Positions 8,168-16,437 of a stretch of DNA of 64,000 bases are shown one piece after another. Position numbers and translations under genes: made by a program. This stretch comes from Caldilineaceae bacterium (GTDB lineage: Bacteria; Chloroflexota; Anaerolineae; Caldilineales; Caldilineaceae): contig JAJEDI010000095.1 of the NCBI GenBank assembly GCA_022821585.1, positions 1-64,000 of the forward strand. The letters are read 5' to 3'. The notes beneath the pieces are model-generated. The model did no database searches, was not told where the DNA came from, and was given only the letters and a program-made list of their open reading frames with translations. The first letter of the stretch is position 1; every line of letters begins with the position of its first letter.

Positions 8168-9622
8168 TCATGTAATCGAAGGTGACCGCTGGTTGGAGAA
8201 ACCTGTCAAAATCGCGTCGACGACTCGCATCGCCTGCAGGTTTTCGCGGACGTCATGGACGCGCACGATCTGCGCGCCGCGCTCCACGGCCATTGTATTG
8301 GCCGCAATTGTGGCAGGGAGCCTATCTTCCACGGGGAGGCCACCTGCCATTTTGCCCAGAAAGCCCTTGCGTGAACAGCCGAAAAGTAGTGGATAGCCCA
8401 GGTCTTGGAGCTCATCCAAGCGGGAGATTAAGGCGGCATGTTCCGCGGGCGTCTTTCCGAATCCGATGCCAGGGTCGATGATTCGGTGCCAGCGCGGAAC
8501 ACCTTCGAGTCGAGCCAGTTCAAGAGCCGCGGATAGTTCCTTGCGGACATCTGCCACTATGTCGTGCGGCTGTTCCGAAGGCGCGGGAGGTGGGTTGACT
8601 TGCGGGTGCCCGGACGGTGGGCCGGTACGGAGGGGTGCACGGTTGTCCATTAGTACAAGTGGAACGCCGCGTCGAGACGATAGCGCGGCCATGCCGTCGG
8701 AATCTGAAGGCCCCAAGGATGAAGATTGCGAGGGCCTCTCTTCCTCCCCTCGGCCTGATTCGACAGTTAGAATGCCTGTACGCAGACCTGACACGTCGTT
8801 CAGCCAGACGGCGCCGGCGTCGAGGGCGGCGTCCGCAACCTCGACGCGAAAGGTATCGACCGAAATTGGCACGTCTAGAGAATCGCGCAGTGCGATGATA
8901 ACTGGAATTACCCGATCGATCTCCTCTTCTACAGACAGATAGGCGTGCCCGGGGCGAGTGGAATAGCCTCCAACATCCAGGACATCGGCTCCTGCGGCAA
9001 CAAACCGGCTCGCTTGTGCCAGTGCTGCCACCAGCGGATCAGACGCCCTGCCGAGCCCGTCGCCTGAAAAGGAGTCCGGCGTGATGTTTAGTATGCCCAT
9101 CACCCGAGTGCCTTGTCGCCAATGCCAGATCCTTTCACCGACCGGCATTACGCGGGGCGGGACCGGCTTTTGAAGCCTGTGCCAGAGCTCCTCCACGGTC
9201 ACATCCAGGAGAGGATGTAATAGATTCCTGTCCAGGTCCAAGAGGGGGGCCAATACAAAGTCTCGTTCGGGCATAAGGACGTGGGGAATCTTCAACTCTG
9301 GCGTATCGATGACGGCGTCGTCATAGAACAGGATATCAAGATCGATGACGCGCGGTCCATAGCGGATTGACTTCGTTCTCCCGAGAGCTGATTCGGTCTC
9401 CTTGAGAGCTTGTAGCAGTTCTGTGGGCGAAAGATTTGTGGTGACTCTGCAAACGGCGTTGAGGAAGAGGGGCTGATCCGTCACCAGCATTGGAATGGTT
9501 TCGTAGAGATGCGAAGTCTCGACGACGTTCAGATACGACGTCATATCATCCAACGCAGCGTGGAGGTAGGCGGTACGGATTCCTATGTTGCTGCCCAGGG
9601 CAATAAAGGCTGTGTGGGACAT
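8168..9622 (-). CDS. folKP: Fused HPPK-DHPS folate enzyme
   Basis: One 484-residue polypeptide carries two successive steps of folate synthesis. Residues 1-150 are 6-hydroxymethyl-7,8-dihydropterin pyrophosphokinase (ALGSNIG at 8-14, RYGPRVIDLDILFYDD near 87-102). Residues 170-475 are dihydropteroate synthase (GILNITPDSFSGDG at 176-189, DVGGYSTRPG near 216-225, LNDVSGLR at 274-281, DPGIGFGK at 383-390, GCSRKGFLG near 415-423). The DHPS part has two low-complexity Ser/Pro-rich inserts, about residues 284-311 and 330-353, around the LVLMDNRA strand. Separate folK and folP genes are the usual bacterial arrangement. The gene heads a minus-strand run with the siroheme genes. The ATG at 9622 lies in the intergenic region shared with phyH. 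Confidence 0.93.
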   Translation of the reverse strand: MSHTAFIALGSNIGIRTAYLHAALDDMTSYLNVVETSHLYETIPMLVTDQPLFLNAVCRVTTNLSPTELLQALKETESALGRTKSIRYGPRVIDLDILFYDDAVIDTPELKIPHVLMPERDFVLAPLLDLDRNLLHPLLDVTVEELWHRLQKPVPPRVMPVGERIWHWRQGTRVMGILNITPDSFSGDGLGRASDPLVAALAQASRFVAAGADVLDVGGYSTRPGHAYLSVEEEIDRVIPVIIALRDSLDVPISVDTFRVEVADAALDAGAVWLNDVSGLRTGILTVESGRGEEERPSQSSSLGPSDSDGMAALSSRRGVPLVLMDNRAPLRTGPPSGHPQVNPPPAPSEQPHDIVADVRKELSAALELARLEGVPRWHRIIDPGIGFGKTPAEHAALISRLDELQDLGYPLLFGCSRKGFLGKMAGGLPVEDRLPATIAANTMAVERGAQIVRVHDVRENLQAMRVVDAILTGFSNQRSPSIT

Positions 9623-9968
9623 TGTTCAACTGGTGAACCTTGCTGAGTGGCCCAAGTTTTGAATTCCACTACGCAGTCAGAGAATCGGAGTCGGACCGAG
9701 TTTGCTGCCGCGGGCTTCTTTCCCCGAGACTCTAATCTGGCAGGGCCTCAGGGCGATTATAAACGTTTTGGCAATCGAAAGCAGCATTGAATTTTGGGAG
9801 GATGCCCTTTCGCAGCGCTTCAGGTATAATTCAGATGGTTGTACTGGTTTGCATAGAGCGGATCTTTTCCCCCTGTGTTCATTTCTTTGCCGAGGCTTAG
9901 CGCGGCACCCTCTGCCCACTGCAGAACGACAGATCCACCGACACCGTAGTCTGCGGAAGCGACAAGGC
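9623..9968. promoter_or_regulatory. Divergent promoter region, folKP / phyH
   Basis: This 346-base gap separates divergent genes. It holds a TATAAT on the plus strand at 9835-9840, suited to the dioxygenase gene, and a TATAAT on the minus strand at 9756-9761, suited to the folate gene. Neither has a convincing -35 box at 16-18 bases, so these are candidates only. The frame of the dioxygenase is open upstream of its chosen start but shows no family resemblance there. Confidence 0.45.
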
Positions 9969-10772
9969 ATGGACGAATTGAGTATCGACTATCCGCTCAC
10001 CGACGAACAGATCGCCGTATACCGTCGCGACGGTTTTGTAAAGCTGCCCAATGTACTTTCGCAGGCGGTGCTGACCGAATACGGGGAAGAATTCACACGC
10101 CTGGTCCATGATTTGAATCGTCAAGCCCTTCCTCTGTCAGAGCGAAACACTTACGGCAAGGCGTTCCTACAGATCCCCAATCTGTGGGAACACAGCGATA
10201 AAGTGAAGGCGTTTGTCCTCTGTCGCCGTCTGGGCAAGATTGCGGCTGAGCTGATGGGCGTTGGCGGCGTGAGGATGTATCACGATCAGGCCTTGTACAA
10301 GGAGCCGGGAGGCGGCTTTACCCCCTGGCATGTCGACCAGTTTTACTGGCCACTGTCAAACGAAAATACTGTCACCGCCTGGATTCCCCTGCAGGCAGTC
10401 CCGTTGGAGATGGGACCTCTTTCGTTCTGCATTGGGAGCCACAAGTTGCTGAAGAACAGGGACCTTTCAATTGGTGACGAGAGTGAACAGAAGATCGGAC
10501 GTACGTTGCACGATTACCCGAAATTCGTTTCCCCTTTTGCTGCTGGGGAGGTCAGCTTCCATTCCGGCTGGACCTTTCACCGGGCGGGGCCGAATCGAAG
10601 CGACCAGATGCGCGCGGTCATGACCATCATCTATATGGAGGACGGAATGCGGGTTGCCCCGCCGAAGAACGGGAGTCAGCAAAGAGATTGGGATCGCTGG
10701 CTGCCTGGCGCCCAGTTAGGTGAAATAATCGACACACACTTGAATCCAGTTATCTACTCTGCCCGCGATTGA
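9969..10772 (+). CDS. Phytanoyl-CoA dioxygenase (PhyH) family protein
   Basis: A 267-residue non-haem iron, 2-oxoglutarate-dependent dioxygenase, which would hydroxylate an organic substrate with O2. The iron site is His121-x-Asp123 in the WHVDQFYW motif plus His204 in the WTFHRAG motif, with Arg210 or Arg215 placed to bind 2-oxoglutarate. The N-terminus LTDEQIAVYRRDGFVKLPNVL is typical of the family. I chose the ATG at 9969, nine bases after GGAAG. Substrates of PhyH paralogues cannot be read from sequence; ectoine, small acids and secondary metabolites are all known. A zinc alcohol dehydrogenase follows on the same strand and could act on the product. Confidence 0.9.
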   Translation: MDELSIDYPLTDEQIAVYRRDGFVKLPNVLSQAVLTEYGEEFTRLVHDLNRQALPLSERNTYGKAFLQIPNLWEHSDKVKAFVLCRRLGKIAAELMGVGGVRMYHDQALYKEPGGGFTPWHVDQFYWPLSNENTVTAWIPLQAVPLEMGPLSFCIGSHKLLKNRDLSIGDESEQKIGRTLHDYPKFVSPFAAGEVSFHSGWTFHRAGPNRSDQMRAVMTIIYMEDGMRVAPPKNGSQQRDWDRWLPGAQLGEIIDTHLNPVIYSARD

Positions 10773-10894
10773 TGACTGCGCTGCGCAATCTGTTTCCTGG
10801 TTGGAGGCAATGTGTTGTGCATGCCATTCAGGGATTAGGGGCAGCAGGTTGGAGTTTTTGAGTGAATCGCAGAAATCCTCAGGAGCAGGTCTGA

Positions 10895-11920
10895 ATGAAG
10901 GGTGTAGCCAAACTAAGACCTGGCGTGGGCCAGGTGGGTCTGCTTGACGCTCCCGAGCCCACCGCAATCCCGGGCCATGTCGTAATCGAAGTGACGGCTG
11001 CCGGGCTTTGCGGGACTGACGTACATATCTATCACGACGAGTACCCGTGCCGACCGCCAGTGATCCTCGGCCACGAAGTCGCGGGAAAGATCGTTGATGT
11101 CGGAAGCGGCGACTCCCGATTTCGAACTGGGAGTTCGGTAACCAGCGAACCCAATTTCACGCTGTGCGGAACATGCCCTTTCTGCCGTGCGGGGATGCCA
11201 TATCATTGCCCGAAGCGCGCGTCGATTGGAAGCGGTGTAAACGGAGCGTTTGCGCGCTACGTACTTGTGAAGGAACGATCGTTGCATCTGTTGCCTGAAG
11301 GTGTGGACGAATGGACGGGTGCGCTGACTGAGCCGCTGGCCTGCTGCGTCCACGCGCTGGAAAACTCAAAGATTGAGCCGGGTGACCTGACGGTGATCAC
11401 GGGCCCGGGCGCCATTGGTCTGATGATGCTGCAAGTGGCGAAGGCGGCAGGTGCGCAGGCGGTAGTAATTGGTACGGAAACCGACGAAGCGCGGCTTGAA
11501 CTGGCGGAGCAGCTTGGGGCGGACGAGACCTTGGTTGCGGGCAGAGATGACCTCCACAAGTTTGTGACAGAGCGCACCGAAGGTCTCGGCGCGGATATCG
11601 CCTTTGAATGTTCCGGTGCAGGACCCGGCGCGCAGACTGCCCTTGATCTGGTGCGACACAGAGGGCGCTATGTGCAGGTGGGTCTTTTCGGCAAGCCGGT
11701 GATGTGGGACCTTGAGCAGGTCTGCGTCAAGGAGGTGCAGGTACAGGGCACTTTCGCCACGGTAGCCAGTTCCTGGCGCAAGACCCTTGCTTTGCTACAG
11801 TCCGGACAGCTTCGGACGGCACCGTTGATCAGCCACCGCCTGCCGTTGGAGGCGTGGCAGGAAGCCTTCGACCTGTTCGAGGGCCGAAAAGGCGTGAAGA
11901 TCGTATTTTCGCCGGAGTAG
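10895..11920 (+). CDS. Zinc-dependent alcohol/polyol dehydrogenase
   Basis: A 341-residue medium-chain dehydrogenase of the threonine/sorbitol dehydrogenase type, which oxidises a secondary alcohol with NAD(P)+. Catalytic zinc ligands are Cys39 (GLCGTDVH) and His60-Glu61 (GHEVAG). The structural zinc lobe has Cys91, Cys94, Cys97 and Cys105. The Rossmann motif GPGAIGLM follows, and an acidic residue after the second beta strand favours NAD+. The ATG at 10895 has AGGAG nine bases upstream. It follows the PhyH gene by 122 bases on the same strand. Exact substrate is unknown; L-threonine, sorbitol and galactitol-type alcohols are all possible. Confidence 0.92.
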   Translation: MKGVAKLRPGVGQVGLLDAPEPTAIPGHVVIEVTAAGLCGTDVHIYHDEYPCRPPVILGHEVAGKIVDVGSGDSRFRTGSSVTSEPNFTLCGTCPFCRAGMPYHCPKRASIGSGVNGAFARYVLVKERSLHLLPEGVDEWTGALTEPLACCVHALENSKIEPGDLTVITGPGAIGLMMLQVAKAAGAQAVVIGTETDEARLELAEQLGADETLVAGRDDLHKFVTERTEGLGADIAFECSGAGPGAQTALDLVRHRGRYVQVGLFGKPVMWDLEQVCVKEVQVQGTFATVASSWRKTLALLQSGQLRTAPLISHRLPLEAWQEAFDLFEGRKGVKIVFSPE

Positions 11921-12056
11921 GAATTCTTTGAGGCGGCAGCGGACACATACAGATCGCTGCCGGGGTTGCCGGAGTACGGTTGTTCACTCGGGCAAAAAAA
12001 CCCGTGCTATACTGCGCCCATCCATCGAAACTGTATCCCATTCCCAAACCCTTTGC

Positions 12057-13142
12057 ATGTCTGAGGTTATACGCTCTACGATTCCGGCGGGCCGACGGTG
12101 TCCCAGTTGCGGTTCACGGGTTGCCCAAAACGCTGAGACCTGCTACTTCTGCGGTCATGAACTGACCGGGACTCCCAGGACAAGGCCTGCGCGCCTGAAT
12201 ATACGTGATGCGGTGCTGGCGCTCACATTGCTGGCGATCGTGATCGGCTGGTGGCAGTTCGGCAGTCTAGGTGTAAATTTCCAGAGGACGAACGAATCAC
12301 AGACCGAATCCAGCCCGATCTCACTGGAACCTGCGGACGCCCAGCCAACAGCCGACCCGGACGATCAGCAGCCAGGCGTCTCAGTCGGCCGCCACACAGT
12401 GCAGTCCGGAGAAACCTTGCTTGGAATTGCTGGACGCTATGGGGTAACGGTAGAGGAGATCCAGGCTGCCAACAATCTTAGCGGAACGCTGATTCGGGCG
12501 GGTGACGAATTGCTCATTCCCGTCGCCGCATCTATCTCCGAGAATGGAGGCAACGGCGCTCCGACTATTTCTACGGTTTTCAGCTATGTGGTCAGACCGG
12601 GCGATACTGTTATTTCCATCGCCGTTCGCTTTGGAACTACAGTCGCGGCCATCCAAGAGGCGAATGGAATCGGGCCGGACGATCTGATCAGACCTGAGCA
12701 GGTCTTGCAGCTGCCAGTTTCAGGGGTTCCCTCCAACATCCTGGCGGTGGAGGGAACCGTTCCCTCGCAGCAGGGGGCGACTTCAGGTCAGGTGTACATG
12801 CCCCTGCAAATATTGGGGCCGGAAGACGGTGAACGGATTCCCCATTCCGAAGATGTGTTGTTTCGCTGGTTAAGCAGCGGTCTCCTGGAAGAGAATGAGT
12901 GGTACGTGGTCTACGTTTGGCCGCTGGAAGGGTTGTTTGAACTGCCGCCGCCCGTTTGGACGAAAGCCACCAGCTATCGGTTGCCGAGCCAGTGGGCGCC
13001 GCCTCCAGATCGGGACGTTACTTACAGGTGGCAAACATCGGTTGTGCGAGTATTGGTGGGACAGGAAGGAAAGTATAGTCTCGAGGCGGCGAGCGAGCCT
13101 GGCGATGTACGCAGTTTCGAATGGTATGGCAGCGGAAACTGA
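12057..13142 (+). CDS. Membrane-anchored zinc-ribbon and double LysM protein
   Basis: A 361-residue protein with three parts. A cytoplasmic zinc ribbon uses Cys15, Cys18, Cys29 and Cys32. One transmembrane helix spans about residues 51-67. The outer portion carries two LysM domains (about 108-155 and 178-225) joined by a polar linker. The C-terminal 110 residues resemble an Ig-like beta domain with many aromatic residues. LysM domains bind N-acetylglucosamine polymers, so the outer part probably contacts a cell-wall glycan, while the zinc ribbon would report or anchor inside. I chose the ATG at 12057, since the upstream part of the frame overlaps a TATACT promoter-like box at 12008-12013. No catalytic domain is seen. 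Confidence 0.82.
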   Translation: MSEVIRSTIPAGRRCPSCGSRVAQNAETCYFCGHELTGTPRTRPARLNIRDAVLALTLLAIVIGWWQFGSLGVNFQRTNESQTESSPISLEPADAQPTADPDDQQPGVSVGRHTVQSGETLLGIAGRYGVTVEEIQAANNLSGTLIRAGDELLIPVAASISENGGNGAPTISTVFSYVVRPGDTVISIAVRFGTTVAAIQEANGIGPDDLIRPEQVLQLPVSGVPSNILAVEGTVPSQQGATSGQVYMPLQILGPEDGERIPHSEDVLFRWLSSGLLEENEWYVVYVWPLEGLFELPPPVWTKATSYRLPSQWAPPPDRDVTYRWQTSVVRVLVGQEGKYSLEAASEPGDVRSFEWYGSGN

Positions 13143-13751
13143 GCCCTAGCCCAGGAATCCCGAGTTGATTTGGTTCTCCTTTTGTCCCCCATGCAACCGA
13201 GACCTAGAGCAAAGGCCGGCTTCTGACGGAAGAGCCACAGAACGGCGTGTCCTGAAAGGCCTGTCTTTGCCGATCAACAAGGCAAAGCCCTTCCGATGGG
13301 GGCACAGTTTGCCAACCCGCTGGCGACGGTTGGCCCCCCTGTAATGGGTGGATTCGCCCGCGTGCGCGGGCCCCGGATTCCAGAAAACTCACAGAGCGCT
13401 CTGGAGGACAGCAGGTCAATTCACGTAGTTCGGGCTGCCATCTGCCTGGGTCTTGGATTGCTATAATGGTGCGATGGTTGTATAGTAGGCGCGTCTGTGA
13501 AAACTGACAGAAAGCATAAACTCGGTCGGTTTTCGACAGCCTCTCCCAGGCTGTGAGCTTTCGCCTGCAGTAAAAAAACGGTAAGCTTGAGGGCCATATT
13601 CGCCTAGCCCGTTTCGTGAATCAGACTCGTATACAGACATACCTGTTATTCCACGTCTGACTGCAAGGAAACAGCGTACGAGCCACTACTCTTCTACTCG
13701 AACATTCCACATTGAAAAACCAACTGATTCAGCGACTTTAAGGAGGAATTC
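13143..13751. other. Long structured intergenic region
   Basis: No gene is supported in this 609-base gap. Bases 13265-13371 are rich in inverted repeats: CTTTGCC/GGCAAAG (13265-13271 with 13281-13287), a nested stem GGGGG/CCCCC (13298-13302 with 13335-13339) around GCCAACC/GGTTGGC (13311-13317 with 13328-13334), and a GCCCGCG/CGCGGGC hairpin (13356-13371). This could be a dispersed palindromic repeat or an RNA. The second half holds the promoter of the sugar cluster. Confidence 0.55.
13459..13467 (+). promoter_or_regulatory. Extended -10 promoter upstream of the sugar cluster
   Basis: TGCTATAAT at 13459-13467 is a full extended -10 element (TGn plus TATAAT), which can work without a good -35 box. 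It lies about 285 bases before the isomerase start, so the message would have a long leader. A second TATAGT follows near 13480. This is a sequence match only. Confidence 0.5.
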
Positions 13752-14750
13752 ATGCCGCGACCAGTAACGCTCTTCACAGGTCAGTGGGCGGACTTGCCCT
13801 TCGAAACCATCTGCGAGAAGGCGAAGTCATTCGGCTACGATGGTCTGGAGCTTGCCTGTTGGGGCGACCATTTTGAGGTGGACAAGGCCCTGGAGGATGA
13901 CAGTTATGTCCAGGGGCGCTGGGACACATTGAACAAGCATGGTCTGCAATGTTTTGCCATCAGTAATCACCTGGTTGGACAGGCGGTGGCAGACAGGATT
14001 GACGAACGCCACGAAAGCATTCTGGCGCCGCGCATCTGGGGCGACGGGACGGAAGACGGTGTGCGCTCTCGTGCAGCCGAGGAGATGAAGGACACCGCAC
14101 GTGCTGCGGCCAAATTCGGCGTAAAGGTTGTGCCTGGATTTACCGGTTCACCGATCTGGCACATGGTATACTCTTTTCCGCCCAACCCGCCCGATTTCCT
14201 GGAAAAGGGATTGGCGCTCTTTGCCGAACTGTGGACTCCAATTTTGGATGTTTTCAGCGAGAACGGGGTTAAATTCGGACTGGAAGTTCATCCGACCGAG
14301 ATCGCTTTCGACATCCACAGCGCTCAGAATGCGATCGACGCATTGAACGGGCACGAGGCCTTCGGATTCAATTATGACCCTAGTCACTTCGGGTACCAGG
14401 GAGTGGACTACGTCGAATTCATCCGCAGGTTCGCTGATCGCATCTTCCACGTGCATATGAAGGATGTTGGCTGGGCGGACAGCGGGAAAGAAGCAGGGGT
14501 CTTCGGCGGCCATGCCGAATTCGGCGACCATCGCCGCTTCTGGGACTTCCGTTCTGTTGGGCGCGGCAAGATCAATTTTGAGGAGATCATGCGGGCGCTG
14601 AATGATATTGGCTACAACGGACCTCTCTCGATTGAATGGGAGGACGCGGGAATGGACCGTGAGCACGGCGCGACCGAGTCCTGTGCCTACACACGACAGA
14701 TTGATTTCGCGCCGTCCGAAATCGCCTTTGACGCGGCTTTCGCCGAATAG
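13752..14750 (+). CDS. Sugar phosphate isomerase/epimerase (xylose isomerase-like TIM barrel)
   Basis: A 332-residue TIM-barrel protein of the AP endonuclease 2 superfamily, which groups sugar isomerases and epimerases that use a divalent metal. Candidate metal ligands are the Glu of LEVHPTE, the Asp and His of YDPSHFGYQG, the His pair of FHVHMKD and the Glu of SIEWEDAGMD near the end. The start is secure: AAGGAGG sits seven bases upstream of the ATG. The next gene is a Gfo/Idh/MocA oxidoreductase 86 bases away, a pairing often seen in inositol, inosose or rare-sugar catabolism. Substrate is unknown. Confidence 0.88.
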   Translation: MPRPVTLFTGQWADLPFETICEKAKSFGYDGLELACWGDHFEVDKALEDDSYVQGRWDTLNKHGLQCFAISNHLVGQAVADRIDERHESILAPRIWGDGTEDGVRSRAAEEMKDTARAAAKFGVKVVPGFTGSPIWHMVYSFPPNPPDFLEKGLALFAELWTPILDVFSENGVKFGLEVHPTEIAFDIHSAQNAIDALNGHEAFGFNYDPSHFGYQGVDYVEFIRRFADRIFHVHMKDVGWADSGKEAGVFGGHAEFGDHRRFWDFRSVGRGKINFEEIMRALNDIGYNGPLSIEWEDAGMDREHGATESCAYTRQIDFAPSEIAFDAAFAE

Positions 14751-14769
14751 TTGCCGGCTTTGTCAGAGT

Positions 14770-14796
14770 GGGCGGCCTGCGAGCAGGCGGCCGCCC
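14770..14796. repeat. Inverted repeat between isomerase and oxidoreductase genes
   Basis: GGGCGGCC at 14770-14777 pairs with GGCCGCCC at 14789-14796, with an inner TGC/GCA pair. No T-run follows, so a Rho-independent terminator is unlikely. An mRNA-stabilising hairpin inside the operon is a reasonable guess. Confidence 0.55.
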
Positions 14797-14836
14797 AAAT
14801 CATGCAAGAAATCAAGAACAGAAGAGGGACTGACCT

Positions 14837-16036
14837 ATGAGTGAAGGATCAGGATTCACTTCGATGGCCGGGGCGCGGGCTGAGGGCGATGCCCCGGAGA
14901 TCGGTGTCGGGATGCTGGGTTATGCTTTTATGGGCAAGGCCCACAGCCATGCGATGTTGAATATTGCGCATATGATGTACCCCCCGCCAGCCGTTCCGAG
15001 GCTTGTGGGTATTGCTGGGCGCGACGAACAGGCGGTGGCGGAAGCTGCCAGACGTTACGGATACGACGGCTACTATACAGACTGGCGGGCGATGCTGGAC
15101 AACGACGACATTCAGCTTTTCGATAACGGCGGCCCGAACGATACGCACGCGGATCCCTGCATTCTGGCCGCCGAACGCGGCAAGCACATTCTGTGCGAGA
15201 AGCCGCTGGCGCGCACGGCCGACGAAGCGCAGAGCATGGTGGAGGCGGTGCAGAAGGCGGGTGTGAAAAACTTGGTCGCCTTCAATTACCGCTTCGTGCC
15301 CGCGATCCGTCAGATCCGCAAATTGGTGGATTCGGGCCTGCTGGGCAAGATCTACCACTTTCGCGCGGTCTATTTGCAGGAGTGGGTGATGGCACACTAT
15401 GAGTTGCCGATGATCTGGCGGCTACAGAAGTCGATAGCGGGTAGCGGTGCCCTTGGGGACCTGGGTGCACACATTATCGATTTGGCCCGCTATCTGGTAG
15501 GAGAAATAAAGAGCGTATCGGGAATGACGCGTACCTTTATAGAAGAGCGCCCCTGGGACGACGGCACGATGGGCAAGGTCGATGTAGACGATGCGTTCAC
15601 CGCGCTTTTGGAGTTTGATAACGGCGCGATCGGTACGGTGGAGGCCAGCCGCTTTGCCGCAGGGCGCAAGAACGGTCAACGCCTCGAGATAAATGCCGAA
15701 AAGGCAAGTATTGTTTTCAACCTGGAACGCCTGAACGAATTGGAGATTTTCTGGGTTGGGGACGAACCTGCTGAAGCTCAGGGATTCCGCAACGTGCTGG
15801 TGTCGGAGCCTTTCCATCCATGGTGGGAGAACTGGTGGCCCCAGGGTCATATAATCGGTTGGGAGCATACGTTTGTGCATGAGATCACGCACTTGCTGGA
15901 CTGCATCGTCAACGATGGAGACGTTGCTCCCATTGGCGCAGACTTTGTTGACGGTTATCGCAACGCCGTAATCTGCGACGCGATCCTGGAGTCGGCTGCC
16001 AGCGGGCGCCACGTGGACTGCGTTTACGCTGCCTAG
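14837..16036 (+). CDS. Gfo/Idh/MocA family NAD(P)-dependent oxidoreductase
   Basis: A 399-residue two-domain dehydrogenase. The N-terminal Rossmann domain has GMLGYAFMGKAHSHA near residues 25-40 and the EKPLARTADEA motif, whose Lys is the usual catalytic residue of the family. The C-terminal alpha/beta domain has AFNYRFVPAIRQIRKLV and GDLGAHIIDLARYL, where the His is typically catalytic. Family members oxidise or reduce hydroxyl groups on sugars, inositols or their acids. It follows the TIM-barrel isomerase and is followed by a strong hairpin, so these two genes probably form one transcript. Substrate cannot be stated. Confidence 0.92.
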   Translation: MSEGSGFTSMAGARAEGDAPEIGVGMLGYAFMGKAHSHAMLNIAHMMYPPPAVPRLVGIAGRDEQAVAEAARRYGYDGYYTDWRAMLDNDDIQLFDNGGPNDTHADPCILAAERGKHILCEKPLARTADEAQSMVEAVQKAGVKNLVAFNYRFVPAIRQIRKLVDSGLLGKIYHFRAVYLQEWVMAHYELPMIWRLQKSIAGSGALGDLGAHIIDLARYLVGEIKSVSGMTRTFIEERPWDDGTMGKVDVDDAFTALLEFDNGAIGTVEASRFAAGRKNGQRLEINAEKASIVFNLERLNELEIFWVGDEPAEAQGFRNVLVSEPFHPWWENWWPQGHIIGWEHTFVHEITHLLDCIVNDGDVAPIGADFVDGYRNAVICDAILESAASGRHVDCVYAA

Positions 16037-16437
16037 ATATGTGATCCTCAAGTCGGTCGATTGGGGCGGCCTCCCTGCCGGCTCATTCAACCGCCAGACT
16101 CCGGACTGAGCGCGAACGCGCTCAGTCCGGGGTTAGTACGTAAGCGGTCGGCCTACGCCCTTGCAATTCCGACCTTAGCCAGCTGTCGCCCGCGTTATGA
16201 TAGGGTTAGCACAGCCGCCAAGGCCATCCCCCTTTTCCTGCAGGCGCCTATCAACGGGCACGCTCTGCATCGCCCTGGCAAACGCAGCTTCGATACGGCC
16301 CTGCAGGATGAATTGCAAGTTTCTGCAGCTAAACGCATCGCGTATCGTTTCAGGCACCATGTAAGTTTATTTCATCCGCAAGGTGCCCTCAAGTTTCTTT
16401 CTGGTACGCAGCGGAATGGACATACAGGAATCCAGCA
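16037..16437. other. Intergenic region with a perfect hairpin
   Basis: This 401-base gap starts with the hairpin listed separately at 16101-16130. A TATGAT at 16196-16201 is a possible -10 for the enolase-superfamily gene, without a clear -35. Small open frames here have no ribosome sites or recognisable products. Confidence 0.45.
16101..16130. terminator. Perfect 14-bp stem hairpin after the oxidoreductase gene
   Basis: CCGGACTGAGCGCG at 16101-16114 is exactly complementary to CGCGCTCAGTCCGG at 16117-16130, separated by AA. It lies 65 bases after the stop codon at 16036. It has no following T-run, so it is not a classic Rho-independent terminator; it may terminate with Rho, protect the 3' end or be a palindromic repeat. 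Confidence 0.5.
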
